Assembly: GCF_008245025.1 (NCBI RefSeq)
Contig: NZ_CP043426.1
Span: 1,054,001 to 1,118,000, forward strand
DNA length: 64,000 nt
Source: Campylobacter lari subsp. concheus
Lineage (GTDB): Bacteria > Campylobacterota > Campylobacteria > Campylobacterales > Campylobacteraceae
Direction of reading: 5' to 3'
The notes beneath the pieces were generated by a model. The model saw nothing but the letters and a program-made list of their open reading frames with translations, was not told the origin of the DNA and searched no databases. Below are positions 18,856-29,327 of the stretch, piece after piece (the stretch's first letter is position 1; each line of letters starts with the position of its first letter). A program made the translations under genes and the position numbers.

Positions 18856-19202
18856 TATTTATCTACCTTGCAATCTTTTATATCAAAAACATAGGCTTTA
18901 AATTGTTTATTTTTACCATTTGAAATAAAACTTTGCGTTCCATACTCAAAGTTAAAATACTCTTTAGTGACATTAATATCTTTACAAATTAGACTTTGTC
19001 CTTGTAAAAACGCATTGAGTGTTTCTTTTTTTAAAACTCCACTTCTTGTGGCACTTAACTCAAATTTAATCGCAAAAGCAATCATTAAAATCAATACTAA
19101 AATCAAAAGATAATTACTAATCTTGCCTATTTTTTTACGTAAAAAAACAAAAAAAAGCAAAATCGCAAAAAAAGCTAAGATATATAAAAAAATCTTAAAC
19201 AT
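18855..19202 (-). CDS. Small two-helix membrane protein, unknown function
   Basis: The 115-residue protein has two hydrophobic segments (about residues 1-20 and 30-48) and a periplasmic-looking C-terminal part of about 65 residues. I do not recognise the family beyond the syntenic C. jejuni gene between mutS2 and murC. It overlaps murC by 8 bp and mutS2 by 1 bp, so it is translated with both. Confidence 0.75.
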   Translation of the reverse strand: MFKIFLYILAFFAILLFFVFLRKKIGKISNYLLILVLILMIAFAIKFELSATRSGVLKKETLNAFLQGQSLICKDINVTKEYFNFEYGTQSFISNGKNKQFKAYVFDIKDCKVDK

Positions 19203-20487
19203 ATTTTCCCCTGAGCTTTGTGCTTATATCTCCTGCACCAAAGCCTATTACCAAACCATTTTCAATCAACTCATCATCAAGACAAATAGTGTTTTCTTCT
19301 CTTTTGATTTCTTTTATAAATTTAGCTTTTGGAAAGTATTTTTGCATATTAATTTCTATTTTAGCTTCCCCTGCTGCATACACAGGTAAAATATAAAGCT
19401 CATCAACATTTGCTAAAACCTCGCTAAAATACGATATATTTGCACTTAAACGCGTATAACGATGAGGCTCAAAAATCGCTATGATTTTTTTATATCCAGC
19501 TAGCCTTGCATACTCATTTGCTGCTTTAAGCGTGGTTTTGATTTCTGTTGGATGATGTCCATAATCATCAATCAAAGCCATATTTTCATCTGCAAACAAA
19601 ATATCAAATCTTTTTTTAATGCCTTGGTATTTTAAAAGTTTAGTTTTTAGCTCTTCTATGTTTATAAATTCACTCGCAGCCAAAATAGCCAAAGCAGCAT
19701 CCATCGCTACATGTTCACCCATACCAAAAATACTAAATTCACCTAAATCTTTAAGTGTAAAATAGGTTTTTGGCTTAAAATTTTCTACTTTCATATGAAT
19801 ATTTGTGATATCTTTACTTGGGTAAAGTTTTTTTGCGTTATTTAAATTTAAACTTGATAAAAACTCATCTTCAGCATTAATCACTTGGATTTTAGACAAG
19901 CACAAAAAGTCCTCATAAGCTTTATGTAATCTTGCAAGATCGTTTCCATAATGATCTAAATGTTCTGCTTCAACATTAGTCACTATAGCTAAATAAGGAT
20001 TTGAATTTAAAAAAGAACTATCACTCTCATCGGCTTCAAAAATGAGATTTTCACTTTCTTTATAAAGCATATTAGTGCCGCTTTCTTTTAACACTGCACC
20101 AATAATCACAGAAGCTTCTATCAAGCTTGCTAAAATACTTGAAGTTGTGCTTTTACCATGAGCTCCTGCAACTGCAAAAACTCTTTTATCTTTTAAAATC
20201 ATAGGCAAGGCTTCTTTTCTTGAAAGAGTTGTGATGTTTTGTTTTTTTGCACTAATTAATTCTTCATTGTCTTCTTTAATAGCAGCTGAATACACCACTA
20301 AATCCACATCTTTGACATTATCTTTATGATGAGGAATTTTTATATCTATGCCTTCTTTTTCTAATTCTTTTGTGATTTTACTTTCTTTGATATCAGAGCC
20401 ACTAATCTTAAAGCCTTGCTCTTTTAAAAATCTCGCCAAAGCTGAAATTCCAATACCACCTATACCTATAAAATGAATTTTTTGCAT
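19195..20487 (-). CDS. murC: UDP-N-acetylmuramate--L-alanine ligase
   Basis: The 430-residue Mur ligase adds the first amino acid to UDP-MurNAc in peptidoglycan synthesis. The N-terminal UDP-binding loop G-I-G-G-I-G-I-S, the ATP site G-A-H-G-K-S-T-T near residue 108, and the central N-V-E-A-E-H-L-D-H-Y motif are all intact. The C-terminal ligase domain contains F-E-P-H-R-Y-T-R. It is the first gene of the operon running down to mutS2. Confidence 0.97.
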   Translation of the reverse strand: MQKIHFIGIGGIGISALARFLKEQGFKISGSDIKESKITKELEKEGIDIKIPHHKDNVKDVDLVVYSAAIKEDNEELISAKKQNITTLSRKEALPMILKDKRVFAVAGAHGKSTTSSILASLIEASVIIGAVLKESGTNMLYKESENLIFEADESDSSFLNSNPYLAIVTNVEAEHLDHYGNDLARLHKAYEDFLCLSKIQVINAEDEFLSSLNLNNAKKLYPSKDITNIHMKVENFKPKTYFTLKDLGEFSIFGMGEHVAMDAALAILAASEFINIEELKTKLLKYQGIKKRFDILFADENMALIDDYGHHPTEIKTTLKAANEYARLAGYKKIIAIFEPHRYTRLSANISYFSEVLANVDELYILPVYAAGEAKIEINMQKYFPKAKFIKEIKREENTICLDDELIENGLVIGFGAGDISTKLRGKYV

Positions 20488-20575
20488 TCTTGCCTCAAAT
20501 TTTTTAAAAATTTAAGGCAAAATTTTATCATTTATTTACTAAAAATAAAATATAAAAAGTCCTTAGAGATAAAAT

Positions 20576-22547
20576 CTACTCATCATTGTTTGATGTTTTA
20601 AGATTAACCAGTCTATAATTTAATTGCTTTTGAAATAATTCTTTATATTTTTTTGAAAAATTTTTATGATATAAATCTAACTCAAAAGCCTTATTTGTAT
20701 CTTTTATACTAGTATTATTTTCAAAATAATAACCACTGTTTCCATCATACACTCCATTTTGATCTATCCAAACAAGCTCATTAAAACCAAATTCTAATTT
20801 TTCATTTTTTACAGGTGCTAACATATTTCTTCCACCTAGGCTTAAATACTTTGTGTTGCTAAGAGTAAGATTATAAAGTGTTGGAAAAATATCTTTATGT
20901 GAACCCACACGATTTTTATCATAATAAATATCATTTTTCAAAGACTTTGGAAGATATAAATAAAAAGGCACACTATAGGCAAAAGCTTTTTGGGATTTTA
21001 TATCCATCTTAATATCTCTAAATCTATGATCACCTGTAGTAGCAATAATAATATTTTCTCTCAAACTACTATCTTTTATGCGATCTAAAAATTTTCCAAA
21101 TTCATCATTTGCATACGCATAAGCATTTAAAGCACCTATAGAATCACTGATAATAAATTGATTTAATATTTTTTCATCTAAAGCATTCTCATCAATAAGT
21201 TGTGTTTTGCTTTTGTGTATATAAGGTCTATGAGTAGAAATACTAAGAGAAATAACAAGCGTAGGATTTGTAGCATTTTCAAAAATAGAATATATTTTTT
21301 TATACATAAACTCATCGGCTATACCGTATTTGTGTTTTGTTTTTCTAGCTTGTGGAAAATCTTGCATCAGTGTATTTTCATCTATGATTTCATCTACACC
21401 TTGATTTTTAAAATAATTGCCAAGATTATACCAAGAAGCATTACCACTATAAATAAAAACTATTTTATACCCTACATTCTTGTAAATTTGCAAAGGCGTA
21501 AAGGCTAATTTTTCTTTTTGATACAATCCATTTGAAATAATATTTGGACTTAAAAAAACCAAACGATTGAAACTTTCTATGGTATTGTTTGCACTAGATA
21601 AAAATCTAGTAAAAATAATATCTTGCTCAAAATGTTTTTTTAAATTTCCCAAAAGATTAATGTTTTTAGTGCTAAGATCAGCTAAATTTAAACCAAAACT
21701 TTCCATGATGTTAATATAAATATGATTTTTAGCATGATTTTGATGTGTCAAAGTAGTATCAAACATAGGAAAAAGTTTTTCTTCTAGTTGATTAAGCTGT
21801 TTTATATCTACACTTTTAAACTTCTGCTGATTTTTATACTCTTTATATGCCCATGAAAAAGCCATCAAAGGATTTGTAGAAATTTCATTAAAAGCTTTTA
21901 TAGTGCTAAATTCATAACTTGAAGCTCTTAATGCATTATAAGCAAAATGTCCTCTTAACGCTACAATATAAGCATAAATTAGTAAAATGTTTAATAAAAC
22001 AAAAAATACTAGTTTTATTTTAATAATCTCTAATTTTAAGCTAAGAATTTTAATATTAAGATAAAAACAAAATATACTAAAAATTACAGCTAATAACAAT
22101 GCTTTTATAATAGGATAATCAGAAAAAACTATAGATAATATTGCCTTAGTATTATCATCTTTTAAACCAAAAATAAAAATATCAATTTTGCTTGTATAAA
22201 GTTGAAAGTAATAATAATGTATAAACGCAGAAATTAAAACAACAAAAGCTATAAAAGCTATATAAAAACTAGAAAGGTAAAAATAAAATTTAGCGATTAC
22301 CCCCCCCCGTAACGTAATATTTTCTATCTTTAAAAACCAAACTTATATAAGAAAATAAACCACACAAAAATAAAGGTAAAAAAATAGCACTAAAGGTTCT
22401 CATATCATGACCTAATCCATATACATATACCATTAAGCTATTTTCACTTTCACTGGTTAAATTTTTTATCATCAAAAACCTAACTAAAGCAAAAATTCCC
22501 ATAAAAATAAAACTAAAAGAAAGAATTTGTAATAAAATTTTTCTCAT
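20576..22547 (-). CDS. LtaS/MdoB-like membrane phosphotransferase, phase-variable, currently frameshifted OFF
   Basis: Two reading frames join into one gene through a G9 tract. The first 85 codons (from the ATG at 22547) end in T-G-G-G-N-R and a stop just after the tract. The other frame is open from the tract (V-I-A-K-F...) to the stop at 20576. Eight or eleven Gs would give one protein of about 656 residues with five N-terminal membrane helices and a periplasmic sulfatase-fold domain. Visible markers are I-M-E-S-F-G (metal Glu), N-N-T (likely Thr nucleophile) and T-T-G-D-H-R-F. This is the LTA synthase/phosphoglycerol transferase architecture; here it may modify a surface glycan. The syntenic C. 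jejuni gene is called a sulfatase. Confidence 0.82.
22300..22308 (-). repeat. poly-G tract (G9), phase-variation switch
   Basis: Nine consecutive Gs on the coding strand in the LtaS-like gene, at codon 81 onward. G9 puts a TAA three codons downstream. Loss of one G, or gain of two, restores the long frame. Confidence 0.9.
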
Positions 22548-22582
22548 TATATTCCTTTGATAATATTTTCTTGTTAAAAAGA

Positions 22583-23371
22583 TTATTCTTCGTAATTTTT
22601 TATAAGCTTATCAAAGCCCCATAAATTTCTAGCTTCATTTGCCTTGCCAACTTCTACCACAAGCATTTCTTCTTGATCACCAAGTTGCTCTTGCACTTCC
22701 CCAAAAGCGTTGATAAAAAAGCTATCTCCATAAAATTTCCAATCATTTTCTTGCTTTAAATTGCCTATGCGATTAACCCTTAAAATACTTGTTGAGTTTA
22801 AAAAAGCTCTTGTTTTTAAAAGCTCTAGCCATCTTTGGTTACTCTCAAAAGTACTAGCTGTAGGAATGATGACTAAGTCTATCTTTTTTTTCATAATCAT
22901 TTGCCAAAAGATATCAAAATGTGCTTCAAATCCAAAAAGCAAAGCACATTTTAAGCCCTCATGCGGGAAAGCAAAAAGTTTAAGCTTATCAGTTTTTTTA
23001 TTGCTAAAAAATTTTTCTTCATTCCAGTGTGTATAAGGCATTAAAATTTGTTGCTCATACACTTTTACATTTTGTGGGCTTACTTTTAAGCATAATTTTT
23101 TTAAGCCATCATTTTCTACACTTATGAATGGTGCAATGATGTTTAAATCATATTTTTTAGCAAATTTTATCAAGCTTGCTTTTTTGCTTTGACTTTGTTC
23201 TTTAATCATACTTTTTGGCATAGTTTTTAGCTCACTAAAAAAGCTATTTAAAACATACTCGCCCAAAACCACCAAATTTGCACCACTTTCCTTAGCAGCT
23301 TTTAGATAATAATCAAGCCTTGATTCACTCAAAGCCAAAGTTGGAAATTGTAAAGCTACAACACTACTCAT
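22583..23371 (-). CDS. Nitrilase-superfamily (carbon-nitrogen hydrolase) fold protein lacking catalytic residues
   Basis: The 262-residue protein has the overall nitrilase fold, with Glu38 in L-G-E-Y-V at the first catalytic position. The usual lysine (Y-x-K-x-x-L) reads Gln107 in Y-E-Q-Q-I-L. The nucleophile cysteine (C-[FY]-[DE]-x-x-F) reads Gly147 in G-F-E-A-H-F. Two of the three catalytic residues therefore seem lost and it is probably not an amidase. Its ATG overlaps the end of xseB by 8 bp. A binding or scaffold role is an inference only. Confidence 0.78.
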   Translation of the reverse strand: MSSVVALQFPTLALSESRLDYYLKAAKESGANLVVLGEYVLNSFFSELKTMPKSMIKEQSQSKKASLIKFAKKYDLNIIAPFISVENDGLKKLCLKVSPQNVKVYEQQILMPYTHWNEEKFFSNKKTDKLKLFAFPHEGLKCALLFGFEAHFDIFWQMIMKKKIDLVIIPTASTFESNQRWLELLKTRAFLNSTSILRVNRIGNLKQENDWKFYGDSFFINAFGEVQEQLGDQEEMLVVEVGKANEARNLWGFDKLIKNYEE

Positions 23372-23537
23372 CTACTTGCTCAATTTCTAATTTAGCATTT
23401 TCAAGCATAGTTCTTGCTTGCTTGATACTTTTTAGACCTTCTTTATAAATTTCTACACAAGTTTTAAGGTCTAAATCTTTATCATTAAGTTTTTCTAAAG
23501 AAAGCTCAGCTTGTTTGATGTGATCTTCAAATTCCAT
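23364..23537 (-). CDS. xseB: Exodeoxyribonuclease VII small subunit
   Basis: A 57-residue helical protein translated from the ATG at 23537, which shares one base with the guaB stop (TAATG). It starts M-E-F-E-D-H-I and contains the XseB-type helix pair ([11 protein letters not shown] then Y-K-E-G-L-K-S-I). The small subunit binds the long XseA helices and is needed for single-strand exonuclease activity. It overlaps the nitrilase-fold gene by 8 bp. Confidence 0.82.
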   Translation of the reverse strand: MEFEDHIKQAELSLEKLNDKDLDLKTCVEIYKEGLKSIKQARTMLENAKLEIEQVDE

Positions 23538-24988
23538 TAATTACTTACCTTATAATTTGGTGCTTCAGCAGTGATAGTTACATCATGCACATGACTTTCT
23601 TTTAATCCTGCTGCGGTGATTTCTACAAATTCAGCTCTTTCTTGGAAAGCTTTGATATCTACTGCACCTACATAACCCATAGAAGATCTAAGCCCACCTA
23701 AAAGTTGATGTACTACACTTTTTATACTTCCTACATAAGGCACCCTACCTTCAATTCCCTCGGGCACAAGTTTATCTTGAGCGGTACCTTCTTGGAAATA
23801 TCTATCTGAACTTCCTTTTTGCATAGCACCTAAACTTCCCATACCACGGTAACTCTTATACTGTCTTCCTTGATAAGTAAATAACTCACCTGGACTCTCA
23901 TCTGTTCCTGCTAAAAGCGAACCTATCATCACACTACTTGCACCTGCTGCGATAGCTTTTGCTATATCACCTGAGTATTTTATACCCCCATCAGCAATTA
24001 CTGGCACACCATATTTACTTGCTTCTATCGCACATTCATCTATAGCTGAAATTTGAGGCACACCCACACCTGAAACAATGCGTGTAGTACAAATACTTCC
24101 AGGCCCTATACCTATCTTAACAGCGTCCGCACCTGCTTCACATAGATCTTTAACTGCTTTAGCACTTGCAACATTTCCTACTATCACATCTACATTAAAC
24201 TCAGCCTTAATTGCTTTTAATGTATCAATAATCCCTTTAGAATGCCCATGCGCACTATCCATGACTATAACATCAACTTCAGCTTCCACTAAAGCTTTTA
24301 CGCGATCAAGCTGACCTACACCCACAGCTGCGGCCACTCTTAATCTTCCATAGGCATCTTTATTTGAATTTGGGTATTCTTTACGTTTTTTTAAATCTTT
24401 TATAGTAATCAAACCTTCTAAACGATTATTTTCATCTACGATCGGAAGTTTTTCTACCTTATTGGTAGAAAAAATCCTTTCTGCATCATCTAAAGTAGAA
24501 CCTTTTTTAGCAGTGATTAAAGGCATTTTTGTCATTACATTTTCTACTAAATTATCAAAATTAGTTTCAAATCTCAAATCGCGATTAGTTAAAATTCCTA
24601 TTAGAGTTTTATTCTCATCTACCACAGGAACTCCTGAAATTCTATATTCAGCCATGAGTTCTAGCGCTTCTTTAACGCTTGCTTTAGCCCCTATGTAAAT
24701 AGGATCCATAATTACGCCACTTTCGCTTTTTTTAACTCTTTTTATCTCTCTAACTTGTGAAGCTATATCCATATTTTTATGGATTACCCCTATACCACCA
24801 AGTCTTGCCATCATGATAGCTGCTCTATGCTCAGTAACCGTATCCATAGCAGCTGAAATTAAAGGCATGTTTAATGTGATATTTTTTGTAAGTCTTGTTT
24901 TAATATCCACTTCTTTGGGTAAAACCTCAGAATATTGAGGAACTAGTAAAACATCTTCAAAAGTCAAAGCGCGTTTGATGATTTTCAT
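23537..24988 (-). CDS. guaB: Inosine-5'-monophosphate dehydrogenase
   Basis: The 483-residue enzyme converts IMP to XMP for GMP synthesis. The barrel begins F-E-D-V-L-L-V-P. A Bateman module of two CBS domains lies at about residues 95-205. The catalytic cysteine loop is G-P-G-S-I-C-T-T-R near residue 300. The mobile flap contains Y-R-G-M-G-S-L-G. Length is typical. It sits 9 bases after gatA. Confidence 0.97.
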   Translation of the reverse strand: MKIIKRALTFEDVLLVPQYSEVLPKEVDIKTRLTKNITLNMPLISAAMDTVTEHRAAIMMARLGGIGVIHKNMDIASQVREIKRVKKSESGVIMDPIYIGAKASVKEALELMAEYRISGVPVVDENKTLIGILTNRDLRFETNFDNLVENVMTKMPLITAKKGSTLDDAERIFSTNKVEKLPIVDENNRLEGLITIKDLKKRKEYPNSNKDAYGRLRVAAAVGVGQLDRVKALVEAEVDVIVMDSAHGHSKGIIDTLKAIKAEFNVDVIVGNVASAKAVKDLCEAGADAVKIGIGPGSICTTRIVSGVGVPQISAIDECAIEASKYGVPVIADGGIKYSGDIAKAIAAGASSVMIGSLLAGTDESPGELFTYQGRQYKSYRGMGSLGAMQKGSSDRYFQEGTAQDKLVPEGIEGRVPYVGSIKSVVHQLLGGLRSSMGYVGAVDIKAFQERAEFVEITAAGLKESHVHDVTITAEAPNYKVSN

Positions 24989-24997
24989 AATTTTCCT

Positions 24998-26362
24998 TTA
25001 TTTATTTTTAATAATTTCTTCTAAGCTTAAAGCACCATCTAGCAAAGTTTGTTCATCGTAAGCTTTACAGATAAGCTGCGCAGAGACATTAAGTCCATTT
25101 TCATTTTTTCCTACTGGCACGCTAATGCCACCAAGTCCTGCTAAATTCACTGAAATAGTAAATACATCTTCTAAATACATTTGAATAGGAGTTTTAACAT
25201 CATTAAAGCCAAAAGCAACGCTTGGGGCAACTGGCATAAAAATCAAATCACAATCGTTTAAAATTTCCTCATATTTTTGCTTGATAAATCTTCTAGCCTT
25301 TTGTGCTTTGATATAGTATGCATCATAATACCCACTACTTAAAACAAAGGTTCCTAGTAAAATTCTTCTTTTTACTTCCTCGCCAAAGCCTTCACTTCTG
25401 CTATTTACATACATTTGGCTAAGATTATCACATTTTTCACTTCTTCTACCATATCTTACACCATCATAACGACTCAAATTTGCACTTGCTTCAGCTGCTG
25501 CTATGATATAATAAGCTGCAACATCAAATGTAGAATCCATTAAGTCCTTATAAACAATCTCATGTCCATTTGCTTTTAGCATATCTATGGTTTTTAATAA
25601 GGCTTGTTTTACATCATCATTGGTTTGTTCTATATAATTTTTAATCACAGCTATTTTTAGCTTTTTATTTGCATTTAGTTTTGGCGCGGTTGGTTCAAAA
25701 GCTGTGTTTGTACTTGTACTATCTTTTTCATCATAACCTGCAATAGCATCATACAAGATCGCAGCATCTTCAACATTTTGTGTTAAAACTCCGATTTGAT
25801 CAAGACTTGAAGAATATGCTGCTAAACCATACCTACTAACTCTTCCATAACTTGGCTTAAATCCAACACAACCACAAAATGCAGCAGGCTGTCTTACCGA
25901 ACCACCCGTATCTGAACCCAAACTTGCTAAGGCTATCCCTGCAGCAACTGCCGCAGCGCTCCCTCCACTACTTCCACCTGGGACTTTAGTATTATCAAGC
26001 GGGTTTAAAGTCTTGCCATAAAAAGAAGTCGCGCTCGTACTTCCCATAGCAAACTCATCCATATTACATCTTCCAAATGGAACAAAATTATTTTTACGTA
26101 AATTTACAATGGCACTTGCATCATAAGGAGCTACATAGCCTTGTAAAATTTTAGAACCGCAAGTTAATTCCCAATCTTTTACGCTAATATTATCTTTTAT
26201 AGCTACTGGCACACCGACACCTGAAATACTTAAGTCTTTATTTAAAAACTGCTCTATATAAGCACCTAAATGCTTTTGCTGATATGCTTTTTCATTTAAT
26301 TCTTTTTTTAGATTTTCTAATTCTTCATTTGAAAATTTCAAAGCTTCTTTTAAAGTTACCAT
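24998..26362 (-). CDS. gatA: Glutamyl/aspartyl-tRNA amidotransferase subunit A
   Basis: The 454-residue amidase-signature subunit of GatCAB corrects Glu-tRNA(Gln) and Asp-tRNA(Asn). The catalytic triad is visible as Lys56 (A-I-K-D-N), Ser131 (P-G-G-S-S-G-G) and Ser155 (T-G-G-S-V-R), with the family spacing of 75 and 24 residues. Its ATG overlaps by one base the stop of the 35-residue membrane protein upstream. Confidence 0.97.
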   Translation of the reverse strand: MVTLKEALKFSNEELENLKKELNEKAYQQKHLGAYIEQFLNKDLSISGVGVPVAIKDNISVKDWELTCGSKILQGYVAPYDASAIVNLRKNNFVPFGRCNMDEFAMGSTSATSFYGKTLNPLDNTKVPGGSSGGSAAAVAAGIALASLGSDTGGSVRQPAAFCGCVGFKPSYGRVSRYGLAAYSSSLDQIGVLTQNVEDAAILYDAIAGYDEKDSTSTNTAFEPTAPKLNANKKLKIAVIKNYIEQTNDDVKQALLKTIDMLKANGHEIVYKDLMDSTFDVAAYYIIAAAEASANLSRYDGVRYGRRSEKCDNLSQMYVNSRSEGFGEEVKRRILLGTFVLSSGYYDAYYIKAQKARRFIKQKYEEILNDCDLIFMPVAPSVAFGFNDVKTPIQMYLEDVFTISVNLAGLGGISVPVGKNENGLNVSAQLICKAYDEQTLLDGALSLEEIIKNK

Positions 26363-26469
26363 TATTTATCCTTAAATTTTTTAACCAAATAAAACAAAAA
26401 AAGCGTGATAAATAAAAAGCCTAATAAAGTAATCACTACCACGCTAAAAGGTAAAGCTTGTTCAAACAT
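26362..26469 (-). CDS. 35-residue single-helix membrane protein
   Basis: A short gene on the minus strand from ATG 26469 to TAA 26362. It starts M-F-E-Q-A-L-P, has one hydrophobic helix over about residues 8-28, and ends in a basic tail K-K-F-K-D-K. It overlaps the ileS end by 8 bp and the gatA start by 1 bp, so coding is strongly supported by packing. C. jejuni has a similarly placed small gene (Cj1060c, from memory). Function unknown. Confidence 0.75.
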   Translation of the reverse strand: MFEQALPFSVVVITLLGFLFITLFLFYLVKKFKDK

Positions 26470-29236
26470 TTTTTGCTTTTTCTACACTATTACATCTTGG
26501 ACATAAACATTCTTCTTCTTTTGCTAAAAACTTCCAACATCTTGGACACTTGTGTAACGAAGAACGCACAATTTTAAAACTATGATCATTTATTTTAAAC
26601 TCACTCAAAGCTTCTTTATCATCTAAGCTTTCTACTGAGCTTACCATAAACCAATCAGCTACTTCTTCAATATCTTCGCTCAAAAGCTCATTTGCACTTG
26701 TTTGCAAACTTAACTCTAAAGTTGATTTGATGATTTTGTCTTTTTTTAATATATCAACAAGTTCAAAGAATTTTTCTCTTGATTTTATAAATAATTCATC
26801 TTCGATTTTATACTCATAATCAAAGCCATTTTTTAACACCAAATCAAACACATCTTTAGCATTTTCTTTAATAGCTACATTTGCATGCTCTAGCGCTTCG
26901 TCTATCGTGTAAGTAAGACTTGGGGCTAAAAGCGCAAAAATCTTTCTAGCTATTAGTACCATAGCACTTTGCGCGCTTACTCTCTTTGTGTCATCTTTTG
27001 CATTACAATATAATCTATCTTTACACACATCTAAATAAATTCCACTTAAATCCGCACTTAAGAAATTTAAAAGAACGCTAAAACCTTTTGCAAATTCATA
27101 TTTTTCAAAAGCAGCTTCACACGCTTCAAAAGCAACTTTTGCACGCATTAAAATCCACTTATCTAAAAGTGTGAAATTTTTTGTTTCTAAAAATTCCATA
27201 TCATTAGTGTTTGCAAGTAAAAATCTTATAGTGTTTCTTATCTTTCTATACTGCTCGCTTACTTGTTTTAAAATATTGTCTGAAATTTTTAAGTCCGTTG
27301 AATAATCACTAAGCATTATCCAAAGTCTTAAAATTTCTACCCCATAATTTTTAGCTACATTTTGAGGCAAGATGACATTACCCTTAGATTTACTCATTTT
27401 TTGACCCTTTTCATCTACGGTAAAGCCATGAGTAAGTATGTTTTTATATGGGGTTTTGTGATTGATCGCAGTAGAAATTAAAAGTGAGCTTTGAAACCAC
27501 CCACGGTGCTGGTCACTTCCTTCAAGATACATTGAAGCTTGGTATTCCCCTGCATCGTATCTAGCCGAGTTTAATACTGCTTCCCAAGTACTACCACTAT
27601 CAAACCAAACATCTAAAATATCATAAACTTTTTCTAAATTATTTGGATCATATTTGCTATTTTGCGGTAATAAATCTTTTATTTCTAAATCCCACCACGC
27701 ATCAGCTCCATTTGCTTCAAAAATTCCCACTAAATGATCTAAAACATCATCATCAAAAATCACTTCTTTGGTGCTTTTATCTCTAAAAAATGCTATAGGC
27801 ACACCCCAATCTCTTTGTCTTGATATACACCAATCGGGACGATTTTCTATCATAGAACTAAGTCTTTTTACTCCACTTTCTGGGTAAAATTTCACATTAT
27901 TTAATTGTTCTAGCGCTAGCTCTCTTAAAGATTTTCCATCTAGCTTTTTCTCATCCATTAAGATAAACCATTGTTTTGTAGCTCTATAAATAACCGGTTT
28001 ATGTGTTCTCCAGCAAAATGGATAAGAATGTGTAAATTTGGAACTCTCAAGCAAAGCTTCGCCAAGTAATTCTAAAATACGCTCATTTGCTTTAAAAATA
28101 TGAAGTCCTATAAACTCATTTAACAAATGTTCTGGTAAAAGTCCTTTAGCTCTTAGCGTTTCATCATAACACCCACCATCATCTACCGGCATAATCACTT
28201 CAATGCCATATTTTAAGCACACATAATAATCATCCTCACCATGGCCTGGTGCAGTATGTACAAGCCCTGTCCCGCCTTCCATTAAAACATGATCACCCAA
28301 AATAAGAGTGGATTTTCTTTGATTGAGTGGATTAATAGCGCTTAGATTTTCAAATTCAGAACCTAAAAGTTCTTTTTGAATTTTTCCTTGAGTAAAGTTT
28401 TTATTGATCATATTTTCAAGTAAGGCTTTAGCAAAAATATAACCCTCTTCAGTGATAACATATTTTTCATTTGGATTTAAAGATATAGCTTGATTTGCTG
28501 GTAAAGTCCAAGGTGTAGTAGTCCAAATTACCGCTTTTGCTTTTTCAACTCCTAATTTTTCAACCGAAGTTTTATCAAGCTCAAATGCTACAAAAATAGA
28601 ATAATCTTCTTTGTCTTCATACTCTACTTCAGCTTCTGCTAATGCACTCTTAGCAGCCCAGCTCCAAAAAACAGGTTTACTTCTTTCTAACAAAAGTCCT
28701 TTTTTGGCGATTTTACATAAAGCTTTGTAAATATCTGCCTCAAAAGCATTTTTCATAGTCAAATATGGCTCATCCCAATCAGCAATCACACCCAAAGACT
28801 TAAATTCATCTCTTTGGATATTTACAAATTCTCTCGCATGCTCTCTACAAAACTCACGAATTTCTTTTTTGCTTAAACTTTGCTTTTTATCTTTAAGTTT
28901 AACTTCAACTTGTTGTTCTATCGGTAAACCATGGCAATCCCAACCAGGAGTAAAACGCACTTTTTTACCTTGAAAATAATGCATTTTTATGATGATATCT
29001 TTTAAAATTTTATTTAAAGCATGGCCAATATGCAAATGTCCATTAGCATAAGGAGGGCCATCATGTAAAGTAAAACTCTCACTTACCTCTTGTCTTTTTT
29101 GTTTCATTTTCTCATAAGCATAGTTGTTTTCAAACCACTTGCTAAAACGCTTAGGCTCAAGCTCTGCTAAATTTGCACGCATTGCAAAAGTCGTATTTGG
29201 AAGCAATAGCGTATCTTTATAATCCATATAATCCAC
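26462..29236 (-). CDS. ileS: Isoleucyl-tRNA synthetase
   Basis: The 924-residue class I synthetase has the nucleotide-binding motif H-L-H-I-G-H near residues 70-75, the editing domain, K-M-S-K-S near 600 and a C-terminal zinc finger C-P-R-C-W-K ... C-P-R-C. Length is near that of other bacterial IleS of the HIGH/KMSKS mupirocin-sensitive type. The ATG follows a CAAGG ribosome site. It heads the operon ileS, small membrane gene, gatA, guaB, xseB. Confidence 0.97.
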   Translation of the reverse strand: MDYMDYKDTLLLPNTTFAMRANLAELEPKRFSKWFENNYAYEKMKQKRQEVSESFTLHDGPPYANGHLHIGHALNKILKDIIIKMHYFQGKKVRFTPGWDCHGLPIEQQVEVKLKDKKQSLSKKEIREFCREHAREFVNIQRDEFKSLGVIADWDEPYLTMKNAFEADIYKALCKIAKKGLLLERSKPVFWSWAAKSALAEAEVEYEDKEDYSIFVAFELDKTSVEKLGVEKAKAVIWTTTPWTLPANQAISLNPNEKYVITEEGYIFAKALLENMINKNFTQGKIQKELLGSEFENLSAINPLNQRKSTLILGDHVLMEGGTGLVHTAPGHGEDDYYVCLKYGIEVIMPVDDGGCYDETLRAKGLLPEHLLNEFIGLHIFKANERILELLGEALLESSKFTHSYPFCWRTHKPVIYRATKQWFILMDEKKLDGKSLRELALEQLNNVKFYPESGVKRLSSMIENRPDWCISRQRDWGVPIAFFRDKSTKEVIFDDDVLDHLVGIFEANGADAWWDLEIKDLLPQNSKYDPNNLEKVYDILDVWFDSGSTWEAVLNSARYDAGEYQASMYLEGSDQHRGWFQSSLLISTAINHKTPYKNILTHGFTVDEKGQKMSKSKGNVILPQNVAKNYGVEILRLWIMLSDYSTDLKISDNILKQVSEQYRKIRNTIRFLLANTNDMEFLETKNFTLLDKWILMRAKVAFEACEAAFEKYEFAKGFSVLLNFLSADLSGIYLDVCKDRLYCNAKDDTKRVSAQSAMVLIARKIFALLAPSLTYTIDEALEHANVAIKENAKDVFDLVLKNGFDYEYKIEDELFIKSREKFFELVDILKKDKIIKSTLELSLQTSANELLSEDIEEVADWFMVSSVESLDDKEALSEFKINDHSFKIVRSSLHKCPRCWKFLAKEEECLCPRCNSVEKAKNV

Positions 29237-29300
29237 CTTGAAAAATTTAAAAATAGTAAATTCTACTTAAAATACTTTTAATTTGCACTTATTTTTTTGT

Positions 29301-29306
29301 TATAAT
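29301..29306 (+). promoter_or_regulatory. -10 box of the CinA-domain gene
   Basis: TATAAT at 29301-29306 is followed by AAAAAAAGGAAAATC and the ATG at 29328. Since transcription should begin near 29313, an in-frame TTG at 29283 cannot be the start. Confidence 0.6.
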
Positions 29307-29327
29307 CGCAAGAAAAAAAGGAAAATC

